Below the pieces are notes generated by a model. That model worked only from the letters and a program-made list of their open reading frames with translations. It had not been told where the DNA came from and searched no databases. A stretch of 64,000 bases of DNA, taken from the NCBI GenBank assembly GCA_944323825.1, contig CALUTY010000004.1:62001-126000 (forward strand), read 5' to 3'. The translations under genes were made by a program, and so were the position numbers. Positions 1-8,413 of this stretch are shown here, piece by piece. Source of the DNA: an uncultured Bacteroidales bacterium. GTDB lineage: Bacteria; Bacteroidota; Bacteroidia; Bacteroidales; UBA932. Each line of letters starts with the position of its first letter. Position 1 is the first letter of the stretch.

Positions 1-214
1 GCGGTCTGCTGACGATAGCCTGTCCGTTGCCGTCCATATTTACATCCAGCCGGAATATGGATTGTGCGTCGTCATAGCATGTGTCGAAGGTCATGTCATG
101 GTTCACCTGCATCATTATCATCATGAATGCGGTGAATGCAACTGCAAGTCCCAGCAGATTAAGTATAAAAGCCGCCTTGAAATGGCGTATCACATTCAGA
201 AAGTTCCGTATCAT
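1..214 (-). CDS. MacB/FtsX-type ABC permease, N-terminal fragment (runs off window)
   Basis: The minus strand reads from an ATG at 214 to the window edge without a stop. The peptide begins MIRNFLNVIRHFKAAF and continues with a hydrophobic stretch (LNLLGLAVAFTAFMMIMM) and a QVNHDMTFD segment. This is the same N-terminal layout as the permease ending just upstream (251-2626): a short basic cytoplasmic start, TM1, then the periplasmic MacB_PCD domain. It is therefore a fifth permease of the same operon, 36 bp downstream of the previous stop. Only about 71 residues are visible, so integrity cannot be judged. The family call rests on similarity to the neighbouring permease. Confidence 0.75.
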   Translation of the reverse strand, partial: MIRNFLNVIRHFKAAFILNLLGLAVAFTAFMMIMMQVNHDMTFDTCYDDAQSIFRLDVNMDGNGQAIVSRP

Positions 215-250
215 TGTCTGATTCTGTTAAATTCCGGCCCTGTCATAGGA

Positions 251-2626
251 TTATTCGTCACGTAATGAGTTTACCGGATTCTGTGTCGCAGCACGGTATG
301 TAAGGAGGGTGACGGTGATCATGGTGACCGCCAGTACGGCGCAGAGCGAGGCGATGAACAGCCATATCGGTACCGGGGCCTGGTAGGCAAATCCTTTGAC
401 CCATGCCTTCATTATGAAATATGCGACAGGGACAGAGATTGCAAAGCATATCAGGGTCATGATGATGTATTGTCTGTTCAGCATCATGAGAATCGTGCCG
501 ATGGCGGCCCCGTGGACTTTTCTCAGGGCAATCTCCTTGCGGTGGAACTGCGTCTCTACGCTCACAATGCCCAGGATTCCGATGAGTGAGATTATCAGGG
601 AAAGGACGGCGGTGATGGCTATCAGGCTGTTCAGCTTCTCCTCCTTCTCGTAGAGCCGTCCGATGCTTTCGTCCAGAAATCTCAAATTGATGTCGTTCCC
701 GTTGATTTCAGGGTTGAACTCTTCGATGCAGTCCCGTATCCATTGGAATGTCCCGGCAATGTCCGTCCCGTCTATCCTGGCATAAACTACTGACAGGGGC
801 CACCATGGATCAGAGCCGAACACATACAGGGCTATGGGGTCGATGCCGTACTGCAACGGTTTGAAATTGAAGTCTTTCACTATCCCGACTATCTCCGCCG
901 GTTCACCCACATGTCCCTGGAGCCTGGCTCCGAGTCTGAGGAACGGGAACTTGAGCATGGTCTGTTCGTTCATGATGAATGTCCCGTTCGGGTTGAGGTC
1001 ATCGGAAGGGGAGAAATTCCGCCCTTCCTTTATTGTCATGCCGAAGAAATCAATGAAATCGGACGATACCGGCAGCACATCCAGCTGTACACGGTGCCCG
1101 TCAAATTCGCGTCCCCATCCCATTTTCATATTGGAAACCAGCCAGTTGCCTGCAAAGGTGACATCTTTGACATGAGGATTCTGCCTGAGTTTCTGCTCGA
1201 AGCTGTCAGCCATGCTCCCGATCCGGGAACCGCATCCGAATTCGACTGTCAGATCCCGCTTGAACCCCATGTCCTTGTTTTTCATGAACGATGTCTGCAC
1301 CTGGATGTAAAAGGCCATTGCTATCAGCACAAATGAGGCGACATATTGGAATCCGACCATGAAACTCCTGAGCATCCTCCCTTTAGGAGACAGGGAAAAT
1401 GACCCTTTCAGCACCAGCGCAGGCTGGAAAGATGTGCTGTAAACTGCCGGAAAGATCCCTGCTGCAAGTGAAGAGCCTAAAGCCACCGCCGCCCCGATCA
1501 GTATGACAGTGACATTGTCCGCGACCTGCATCGATCCTGAAATATAATATGTAAATGAAGTCCCGGAAATCAGATGGAGCGCCAGAATGCCGAGCCCGAA
1601 TGCGGCTGCAGCAATTACTATGGCTTCGTTTAACTGTCTCCAGATCAGGGAAGTCCTTCCGGAGCCAAGCACCTTGCGTGTGTTTATGTCCTTAATGATC
1701 AGAGGTACCGCTGCAGTTGCCAGGTTGATGAAATTTATGATGGCAATGGCGATGATGACAAGCCCGATGGCAAACAATGTCCCGGTCGTGGACCGGTTCC
1801 CTTTCCCCATAGAGTCCCCGCTTATGTCCTTGGAGAAGTAGGCATCATGGAGATTGGTGACGCGGACACCGTTCTCGAACATTTTCCCGTATTCGGATTC
1901 AGGATCTATCTCTAAGGACTCAAGCAGTTTTTCCTTGATCAGGGCAGCGACCTCAGTCGCCTGCGACGGGTCGGCCAGCTTCATGTAGCACATATAAGAC
2001 CATTCGCTCCAGTTGTCTCTGTCACCGTTGCCGACCTGTATCAGAGCACCGTTGGCCACGCTGCTGTTTTCGGGAAAATCCTTGTAAACGGCTGCTATAC
2101 GGTACTCTGACCCGGAGTATTTGTCTATAAGCGATTCTCCTGCAGGGTTTTCTCCGGGAAAGAGACGGTCTGCCACAGATTCTGCGATGATGATACTCCC
2201 GGGCCTGGCGAATTCTGCCGGGTCACCTTCCGTGAATTCAAACGGGAACACTTTCAGCATACAGGTGTCGAGGACGCTTGACTCCAGGCTGTATTCCTGC
2301 TCCTCATCGCCCTGCCTGTACCATTCCGAGGAGTAGCTTTTCCAGTATCTGTACACCCCGAGTTCCTCGATCTGCGGAATGGTCCCCTTGAGCGACTCGA
2401 TGAAAGGCCGGCATATCGTTATGCCGTATGACCCGAGGTTGGACGGGTCATTGACGAATTCGAGCCGGAAGACCTTCTCGTGCTCCGGGTAGTTCCTGTC
2501 GTACCTCCAGTCATACCGTACCTGTATCATTATCACCATGAACGCAGTGAAAGCCACTGTGAGTCCGATGATATTCAATGTGGAACTAAGCCACCTGTTT
2601 CTGCTGAAAATCCGTTTGATTGTCAT
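251..2626 (-). CDS. MacB/FtsX-type ABC transporter permease (permease D)
   Basis: Inner-membrane permease of 791 residues with the doubled layout common in Bacteroidota. TM1 lies at about residues 14-36, followed by a periplasmic MacB_PCD-like domain, an FtsX domain with TMs at about 285-400 (RKVLGSGRTSLIW loop), a second half starting near 430 with its own periplasmic domain, and a final FtsX domain (ALRKVHGAAIGTILMML) with three TMs near the C-terminus. Such proteins couple ATP hydrolysis in the cytoplasm to movement in a periplasmic complex and are not classical pore-type transporters. The ATPase gene lies 90 bp upstream and another permease starts 36 bp downstream, so it is probably co-transcribed. 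The substrate cannot be told from the sequence. Confidence 0.9.
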   Translation of the reverse strand: MTIKRIFSRNRWLSSTLNIIGLTVAFTAFMVIMIQVRYDWRYDRNYPEHEKVFRLEFVNDPSNLGSYGITICRPFIESLKGTIPQIEELGVYRYWKSYSSEWYRQGDEEQEYSLESSVLDTCMLKVFPFEFTEGDPAEFARPGSIIIAESVADRLFPGENPAGESLIDKYSGSEYRIAAVYKDFPENSSVANGALIQVGNGDRDNWSEWSYMCYMKLADPSQATEVAALIKEKLLESLEIDPESEYGKMFENGVRVTNLHDAYFSKDISGDSMGKGNRSTTGTLFAIGLVIIAIAIINFINLATAAVPLIIKDINTRKVLGSGRTSLIWRQLNEAIVIAAAAFGLGILALHLISGTSFTYYISGSMQVADNVTVILIGAAVALGSSLAAGIFPAVYSTSFQPALVLKGSFSLSPKGRMLRSFMVGFQYVASFVLIAMAFYIQVQTSFMKNKDMGFKRDLTVEFGCGSRIGSMADSFEQKLRQNPHVKDVTFAGNWLVSNMKMGWGREFDGHRVQLDVLPVSSDFIDFFGMTIKEGRNFSPSDDLNPNGTFIMNEQTMLKFPFLRLGARLQGHVGEPAEIVGIVKDFNFKPLQYGIDPIALYVFGSDPWWPLSVVYARIDGTDIAGTFQWIRDCIEEFNPEINGNDINLRFLDESIGRLYEKEEKLNSLIAITAVLSLIISLIGILGIVSVETQFHRKEIALRKVHGAAIGTILMMLNRQYIIMTLICFAISVPVAYFIMKAWVKGFAYQAPVPIWLFIASLCAVLAVTMITVTLLTYRAATQNPVNSLRDE

Positions 2627-2716
2627 GCCGTTGTTTCGAGGTCTGTTTGAATTTGGAGGAATCCCGCCCGTGCATGCCGGGCAGATTCCATATCCTGAAT
2701 TTTGAGAAGGTCCCGC

Positions 2717-3397
2717 TTACAGTTCGTTGGCCACGTCGCTGACTATCCTTCCGTCGAACAGGTCAATGGTCCTCTGTGCCACTGATGCGTCCCTCTGGGA
2801 GTGTGTCACCATCACGATGGTAGTGCCTTCCCTGTTCAGCTCGGAGAGGAGGTCCATCACCTCCTTGCCGTTCTTGGAGTCAAGGTTACCGGTCGGCTCG
2901 TCCGCCAGGATCAGCTTGGGTCCTGCCACCACAGCACGTGCAATGGCCACCCTCTGCTGCTGTCCTCCTGAAAGCTGCTGAGGAAAATGCTGGGCCCTGT
3001 GGCTTATGTTCATGCGTTTGAGGATTTCGGTGACTTTCTGCTTCCTTTCTGATGCGCTGATGTTGAGGTAGCGAAGCGGAAGTTCCACATTTTCATATAC
3101 ATTGAGTTCGTCGATGAGGTTGAAGCTCTGGAATACGAATCCGATGTTGCCTTTGCGAAATTTTGTACGGTCCTTTTCCTTGAGTCTGGCGACTTCATGG
3201 CCTAGAAGCTCGTAACTTCCGCTGGTAGGATTGTCGAGCAGGCCGAGGATGTTCAGAAGGGTGGACTTTCCGCATCCTGACGGCCCCATGATGGCTACGA
3301 ATTCCCCGTCCTTGATTTCAAATGTCACATTGTTCAATGCCGTGGTCTCGATTTCTTCTGTACGGAACACTTTGCAGAGGTCTGTTACTTTGATCAT
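2717..3397 (-). CDS. ABC transporter ATP-binding protein, MacB/LolD type
   Basis: Cytoplasmic ATPase of 226 residues, the normal size for the MacB/LolD/FtsE class. Visible motifs are Walker A GPSGCGKST (about 38-46), Q-loop FQSFNLI, signature LSGGQQQRVAIARA, Walker B LILADEPTGNLD and the H-loop VMVTHS. It is the only ATPase gene among at least five permease genes here, so it presumably energises all of them or different combinations. It has its own upstream region of 173 bp containing a -24/-12-like element and two 17-bp palindromes, suggesting an internal promoter that separates it from the three permeases upstream. Confidence 0.95.
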   Translation of the reverse strand: MIKVTDLCKVFRTEEIETTALNNVTFEIKDGEFVAIMGPSGCGKSTLLNILGLLDNPTSGSYELLGHEVARLKEKDRTKFRKGNIGFVFQSFNLIDELNVYENVELPLRYLNISASERKQKVTEILKRMNISHRAQHFPQQLSGGQQQRVAIARAVVAGPKLILADEPTGNLDSKNGKEVMDLLSELNREGTTIVMVTHSQRDASVAQRTIDLFDGRIVSDVANEL

Positions 3398-3454
3398 GAT
3401 TCTGTTGTTTTATTGTTGTTGTCTTTTTATATCATATTTCCGGCTGCCGGTATG

Positions 3455-3470
3455 TGTAATTAATGTGCCA
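3455..3470 (-). promoter_or_regulatory. Candidate sigma-54 (-24/-12) promoter for the ATPase gene
   Basis: On the minus strand the sequence TGGCACATTAATTACA fits TGGCAC-N5-TTGCA with a perfect -24 half. The -12 half reads TTAC instead of TTGC, a mismatch at a normally strongly conserved base. The predicted start is near 3444, about 47 nt before the ATPase ATG. Support comes from geometry: the nearer 17-bp palindrome is centred 90 bp upstream of this start, the same spacing as at the tolC end of the operon. Inference only. Confidence 0.4.
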
Positions 3471-3525
3471 ATCTATTCAAGTTCTTTGCTGTTAATGTTT
3501 TGTGTCTATGATTAAAATGATTTTC

Positions 3526-3564
3526 TGTAAAATTTTCTTACATTGACTGTAAAGATTCTTTACA
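3526..3564. promoter_or_regulatory. Paired 17-bp palindromes (TGTAAA-N5-TTTACA type), probable activator sites
   Basis: Two sites, TGTAAAATTTTCTTACA (3526-3542) and TGTAAAGATTCTTTACA (3548-3564), with starts 22 bp apart (about two helical turns). The second is a perfect 17-bp palindrome about a central T. They lie between the stop of permease C and the ATPase promoter region. The same motif occurs twice upstream of tolC. This fits binding sites for a dimeric regulator, most plausibly an NtrC-type activator given the -24/-12-like elements downstream. Confidence 0.6.
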
Positions 3565-3570
3565 ATGCAG

Positions 3571-5919
3571 TCACTCTGTCTTGAGGACATCCGCCGGATT
3601 GGCCCGTGCCGCGCGGCTCAACTGCCAGAACACGGAAGCGGCGGTGATTAGCAGTGAAATGGCCACAGTCACGATGAATATCCATGCACTCAGGTCAATC
3701 CTGTATGCGAACTCCTGGAGATATCTTCGGCACAGAATCACAGCCACAGGGATTGCCACGATGTCGGCTATGCCGGTAATTATCATATATATGCGCATTG
3801 TCCTGCACATCTCGCTCCCGACCGTGCCTCCGTATATCTTGTGCAGGGCGATGCTTCTCATATTGTTGTCCGCATGGAAAATGCTGATGGCCACCAGTCC
3901 CGAGAGCGACAGGATGACCGAGATCACCGTGAATATCTCAATGAGCCTCATGCTCCTCCTGTTCCCGTCGAGGGAACTTTCCAGAATCTCTTCCATATAG
4001 CCGTTTGTCCACGGTTTTATTTCTATACCGAAGACTTCGGAGCAGAATCCGTTGTAGGCATCAGTGATCATTTCCCTGGCCTGGTCATGGTCTCCCGTGG
4101 TCTTTATGGCATAGTTGTGATACCAGAAATCCTCAGACCGGCGGATGAATATGAGTCCGTTCTCGTATTTTTCAGACGAGCCGGCACCCTGTATGATGAA
4201 ATTCCCTACTATACCGCAGGCGGTATTGTCTGCCTTGAGTCCATATTGTCCCGTGATTTTGCTTATGTCCGTATTTCCGGCATCCACACCTGCCGCCCTT
4301 GCAGAACTCTCGCACAGCCATACCGCTCCAGGGATATTCTGCCCGAATTGTTCGATGACATTGAACCGGAGGATGTTGAATGTCGTGGTGTCGCATTGTA
4401 TCGGATTGAAAGGGACTTCGTTCCCGTCTTTGTCATAAGCCGTAAATGTAGTCCCTATATCTCCAGGAAGATAGTTGCAGATACCGACGGCCTCGCAGCA
4501 CGGAAGCGAGCGGAGCCTTTCCGCGAATCTGAGCCCGTCATCTTCCGTGAAATCGGTATCCAGGTAATAGACATCCTCGAAGTTGCACCCTGACGGTCTT
4601 TCTGTCATGTGTCTCATCTGCATCTCCATCGTGATGGTTACCGCTATGAGTACGACCGAAAGTATGTTCTGTATGGTTATGAATACCCTTGAGAATACCA
4701 TCTTGCTCTTCAATCTCAGCGCTCCTCTGACTACATCTATGGGGGCGAACCTTGAGGCGATTATGGCGGGGATGAGCCCGGAAAGGACGGATACTGCGGC
4801 GATAAGGCAGATGCACGAGAGGAATGTCGCCGGAGTGAATATGTCACTTGTATCCATGCCCATGGTGGATGATTCCAGTGAAGGGTCGTAAACAAGCCAG
4901 TTTACAGCAGGCACCATGAGTGCGGCCAGGATCATGGCCAGGGTGAAACATATTACTGTGAATATGGCGGATTCTCCGATATATTTCAGGATGATTTCCT
5001 TTTTGCCCGAACCCAGGAGGCGTCTGGTGGCCATTTCTCCGGCACGTTTGCCGGCAAGGGCGGTGTTGAGGTTGATGTAGTTGAACAATGCTGACACCAG
5101 AAGGGCCAGCCCTGCAAGCGCGAGGTTCTTGAGAGCCTTGGCGTTCCCGGAATTGAGGTAAAAATTCCCGGGGTGGAAATAAAGGTCGTCCAGGCAGGTA
5201 AGGCTTATCCGGTAGTCGGCTTCCTTGTTTCTTGCGTGCCAGTATCCTGTGTGGATTTTTTCTTGTACAATGCCAGGGTCGCAGTCAGGTGCGATCCGTA
5301 TCAAAGTAATGTTAGGCCCGAATGTGGTCAAAGGGTCGCTCTGATACTGCCCTGTGAAGATTTCCGATTCGATATTCGTGATGACATCCGCGTACTTGAG
5401 TAGCCCGTCACCGAAGTCCTTGACGACTCCTGTTATGGTATATGGGGCATCATTTATCATCAACGTCTTGCCGATGACATCATCATCCGATATCTTCCTG
5501 GCGAAGGACTCGGAGATGATCACGTCGGTCAGGCTGCTGAGTGATTCGGGGCTTCCTTCCGTGAATTTTACGTCGAACATGCGGAAGAATTCCTTGTCGG
5601 CGCTCATCAGGAACGTGTTATACGCCATGTCTCCGTACATTGCAATCTCGCCGTCCCATGATGCGGAGAATCTGGTGACCGCTTCCGCTTCCGGAATCGA
5701 ATTCCTTATGAGGTCCGCCATCCCGTAGCACATCACTGTCTCGTTGTCAAGGCATACGGCATAAATGTTCTCTCCGCCGGGGACTGACCTTGCAATTTTC
5801 ATCTGCGCTGCGGCATAGCCGAATATGATGATACTCAGCGCCAACGCCACTGTCAGCCCTATCAGGTTGATGGTGCTGTAGAGCCTGTTCCTCCAGAGGA
5901 ATCTCAGATAACTTTTCAT
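3571..5919 (-). CDS. MacB/FtsX-type ABC transporter permease (permease C)
   Basis: Permease of 782 residues with the same doubled MacB_PCD-FtsX organisation as its neighbours. It starts MKSYLRFLWRNRLYSTINLI before TM1. The first FtsX unit carries TRRLLGSGKKEIILKYI and the second SIALHKIYGGTVGSEMC, each preceding a TM bundle. It is clearly paralogous to the other permeases but diverged in the periplasmic parts. It follows permease B after 112 bp and is the last gene before the region with the paired palindromes and internal promoter, so it probably ends the tolC-led transcription block or reads through to the ATPase gene. Substrate unknown. Confidence 0.9.
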   Translation of the reverse strand: MKSYLRFLWRNRLYSTINLIGLTVALALSIIIFGYAAAQMKIARSVPGGENIYAVCLDNETVMCYGMADLIRNSIPEAEAVTRFSASWDGEIAMYGDMAYNTFLMSADKEFFRMFDVKFTEGSPESLSSLTDVIISESFARKISDDDVIGKTLMINDAPYTITGVVKDFGDGLLKYADVITNIESEIFTGQYQSDPLTTFGPNITLIRIAPDCDPGIVQEKIHTGYWHARNKEADYRISLTCLDDLYFHPGNFYLNSGNAKALKNLALAGLALLVSALFNYINLNTALAGKRAGEMATRRLLGSGKKEIILKYIGESAIFTVICFTLAMILAALMVPAVNWLVYDPSLESSTMGMDTSDIFTPATFLSCICLIAAVSVLSGLIPAIIASRFAPIDVVRGALRLKSKMVFSRVFITIQNILSVVLIAVTITMEMQMRHMTERPSGCNFEDVYYLDTDFTEDDGLRFAERLRSLPCCEAVGICNYLPGDIGTTFTAYDKDGNEVPFNPIQCDTTTFNILRFNVIEQFGQNIPGAVWLCESSARAAGVDAGNTDISKITGQYGLKADNTACGIVGNFIIQGAGSSEKYENGLIFIRRSEDFWYHNYAIKTTGDHDQAREMITDAYNGFCSEVFGIEIKPWTNGYMEEILESSLDGNRRSMRLIEIFTVISVILSLSGLVAISIFHADNNMRSIALHKIYGGTVGSEMCRTMRIYMIITGIADIVAIPVAVILCRRYLQEFAYRIDLSAWIFIVTVAISLLITAASVFWQLSRAARANPADVLKTE

Positions 5920-6031
5920 ATAATGGTGTCTTTAAGATCATGTAATTTCCTTTAAAACCGACTGTCTGGAGCCTCGGTCGCTTCACGATAGCCACGCTCT
6001 CGCCGGAAGCCCGGTTACAGTCACTGGTCTC

Positions 6032-8365
6032 TTAACGGAGGTCATTGCAAGGGTTTGATGTAGCCCGCCGGAAAAAGACAGACGTGACTATCAGTACGGT
6101 GAGTGCAAGTATCGCTGCCAGCACTGCAGCGAATACCCATGGATACAGGGACACCCTGTCCACGAAATTTTCCAGCCAATGCGATACTATTACGGCCGCA
6201 ACCGGGCATGAAACGGCGAAGCAGATGAGTACCATTGCGATATAGCTCATGTTCGTTTTCTTCAGTATATCGGCAACTCCGGCTCCGAATACCTTGCGTA
6301 TGGCCGTTTCCTTTCTCCGGTATTCGGTATCGAAAATCACCAGTCCTATTACTCCGCAAAGAGCCAGAATAACGGAAATGATACTGAATGCGACAACGAG
6401 TCTGGAGGTGCGCAGTTCGTTACTGTAGAGATTGTCCAGGATCGTTTCATACAATTCGATCTGTCCGGGCCAGTACGGGTCGGTTTTCAGCAGGAGTGAT
6501 TTTATTTCCGAAACGGCTGTCATTGCATCGCTGCCGTCACTGAGCCGGAAGTAGAGGATGCCGCTGCTATAATTGTTTCCGTCATGAACGAACAGGACAG
6601 GCATTTCCGGTTCACGCACCGAGTTCAGGCGTATGTAGTCGCAGACACCGATTACCTGTCCTGCATTAGGGATGATGTCACCGGTATGGATGCCGTATCT
6701 GTCCATGAAATAGCGATTTACGATGACGGTCCCGAGAGAGTCGTACTGATTGAAATTACGTCCTTCTATGATGTCTGTCCCCATTACCTTCATGAATTCC
6801 TTGTCTATCCCTATGATAAATGTGCTGACCTTCTGTCCCTTGACGTCGATGCCCGATGTACTGTAGGTATCCTGTGCGCCTATCTTTTCACTTGAGCGCG
6901 CTATTCCCGAGATGGACGGGAAGTTCTGGGCTTCCGCACGAAGCACGTCCAGTTTTTCCATTACCGAAGACGAGACTTCCGCTACGGCGATTCGCTCTTT
7001 GTCAAACCCGAGTTCGGTATCTCTGATCAGGCGATTCTGAAGTATGACGAAAGTCATGAATATCAGGATAATGAATGCTATTGTATACTGGATTCCGCTC
7101 ATTATGCTCCTGAATATCTTTCCTCCTTTTGAAAGCCCGAAGTCGCCCTTGAGCACAAGCGCCGGCTCAAAGGATGTGGCATAGATGCTCGGGTACAGCC
7201 CGGCTAGAATACCAGTTACAAGCGTTATTGCCGTTACGGACAGGATAACTCCTGTGCTGTGGATGGAAAATATTCCGTCTGTCATGTTGGCCGATACCAT
7301 GGCTCCGGACAGCCATGCTGCCAGGAAAAAGGCCGCGGCAAGGCATATTAACGATATGACTACGGTTTCCATGGTCAGCATCACGCGCAGTCCGGCTGTC
7401 GAGGCGCCCACTACTTTCTGCGTGTTTATGCTGCGGATACGCACCGGTGCAAGTGAAGTGAAGAAATTGGCAAAGTTCATCACTCCGGAAAGAAGGACCA
7501 GAATGCCGATGGCGCTCAGAAGCAGGAGCATTTTTCTGCTGCCGCTCTGGAAGATCCTGCCGTCGCCTCCCTGTCCCATGAAGAAGATGTCTTCCATGGG
7601 GATGAGCTTGATAGGGCTCATCCAAGAGAGGGAAAAATCGAAATGATCATTGAAGCCTTTCTCCACAGCAGTGGCGGAATCGGCACTGTCCAGCAGCAGA
7701 TAGCAGATGAAATTGGCGGGTCCGTAATTGTAGGGCATTAGCCTTTCGTCTGCGGCAAAGTATATGCTGTTACGGAGATTGCTGTTTGCAGGAAAGTCAT
7801 CGTAGACAGCGCCTACGGTAACTTCTCCGCTTTGGAAGAACCAGCTTCTGTCAGTGCGCATCGTCTTTCCGATGGGATTCTCGTTGCCGAATATATTCTC
7901 GGCCATGCTTTGGGGGATCATGGCCTTTCCCGGAGTGGCGATGGCCATGGGATCGCCACGGAGGATCCGGACACCGAATACCTTGACGAAATCCGGCTGG
8001 ACCAGATCGCACAGCAGCTCATATCCGTGCGGCTCGCCATTCCTGTCATCGATGTAGAACGGCATCTTTCCCAGATATGGCATAAGCATGGTCCCGGCCT
8101 CGATATGGGCTGAGGACTGGATGATATCACGGCAGAAGGCGTTCGGCAATATGCTGCGGAAAGTTTCCGTATTGCCGGGACAGTCCACTCTGAATATCCT
8201 GCCGGAAGTGGGATATGACCTGTCGTATCCTGTCTCGAACTCTATATGAGAGGATATGATGATGAACGCCGTCAGAGCGACCACCAGCCCTGCCGTGTTG
8301 ATCGCGGCAGGAAGCGGATAACGCCTGAGAATATGAATCAGGTTTCTTATCAGTAATGTGAACAT
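6032..8365 (-). CDS. MacB/FtsX-type ABC transporter permease (permease B)
   Basis: Permease of 777 residues if read from the ATG at 8365 (MFTLLIRNLIHILRRY...). A GTG at 8404 would add 13 polar residues that do not resemble the family N-terminus, so the ATG is preferred. It has TM1, a periplasmic MacB_PCD domain, an FtsX unit with NTQKVVGASTAGLRVML, a second half with AIRKVFGAGVADILKK, and C-terminal TMs. It lies 48 bp after permease A on the same strand and belongs to the TolC-adaptor-permease operon. The second periplasmic domain is shorter than in permease D. Function beyond ABC-coupled transport or mechanotransmission is not deducible. Confidence 0.88.
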   Translation of the reverse strand: MFTLLIRNLIHILRRYPLPAAINTAGLVVALTAFIIISSHIEFETGYDRSYPTSGRIFRVDCPGNTETFRSILPNAFCRDIIQSSAHIEAGTMLMPYLGKMPFYIDDRNGEPHGYELLCDLVQPDFVKVFGVRILRGDPMAIATPGKAMIPQSMAENIFGNENPIGKTMRTDRSWFFQSGEVTVGAVYDDFPANSNLRNSIYFAADERLMPYNYGPANFICYLLLDSADSATAVEKGFNDHFDFSLSWMSPIKLIPMEDIFFMGQGGDGRIFQSGSRKMLLLLSAIGILVLLSGVMNFANFFTSLAPVRIRSINTQKVVGASTAGLRVMLTMETVVISLICLAAAFFLAAWLSGAMVSANMTDGIFSIHSTGVILSVTAITLVTGILAGLYPSIYATSFEPALVLKGDFGLSKGGKIFRSIMSGIQYTIAFIILIFMTFVILQNRLIRDTELGFDKERIAVAEVSSSVMEKLDVLRAEAQNFPSISGIARSSEKIGAQDTYSTSGIDVKGQKVSTFIIGIDKEFMKVMGTDIIEGRNFNQYDSLGTVIVNRYFMDRYGIHTGDIIPNAGQVIGVCDYIRLNSVREPEMPVLFVHDGNNYSSGILYFRLSDGSDAMTAVSEIKSLLLKTDPYWPGQIELYETILDNLYSNELRTSRLVVAFSIISVILALCGVIGLVIFDTEYRRKETAIRKVFGAGVADILKKTNMSYIAMVLICFAVSCPVAAVIVSHWLENFVDRVSLYPWVFAAVLAAILALTVLIVTSVFFRRATSNPCNDLR

Positions 8366-8413
8366 CTTGTTTTTGTTTATTGTATCTTTTGTGTCCGGAG
8401 TCACGCTGCCGCC

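Noticed and set aside
3841..4593. 250-codon open frame on the plus strand inside permease C
   Set aside because: It lies wholly within a well-supported permease gene and has no start context or recognisable motif.
5920..6031. Possible extra regulatory region between permeases B and C
   Set aside because: No palindrome, -24/-12 element or TAnnTTTG box was found in these 112 bp. It is treated as a plain intergenic gap.
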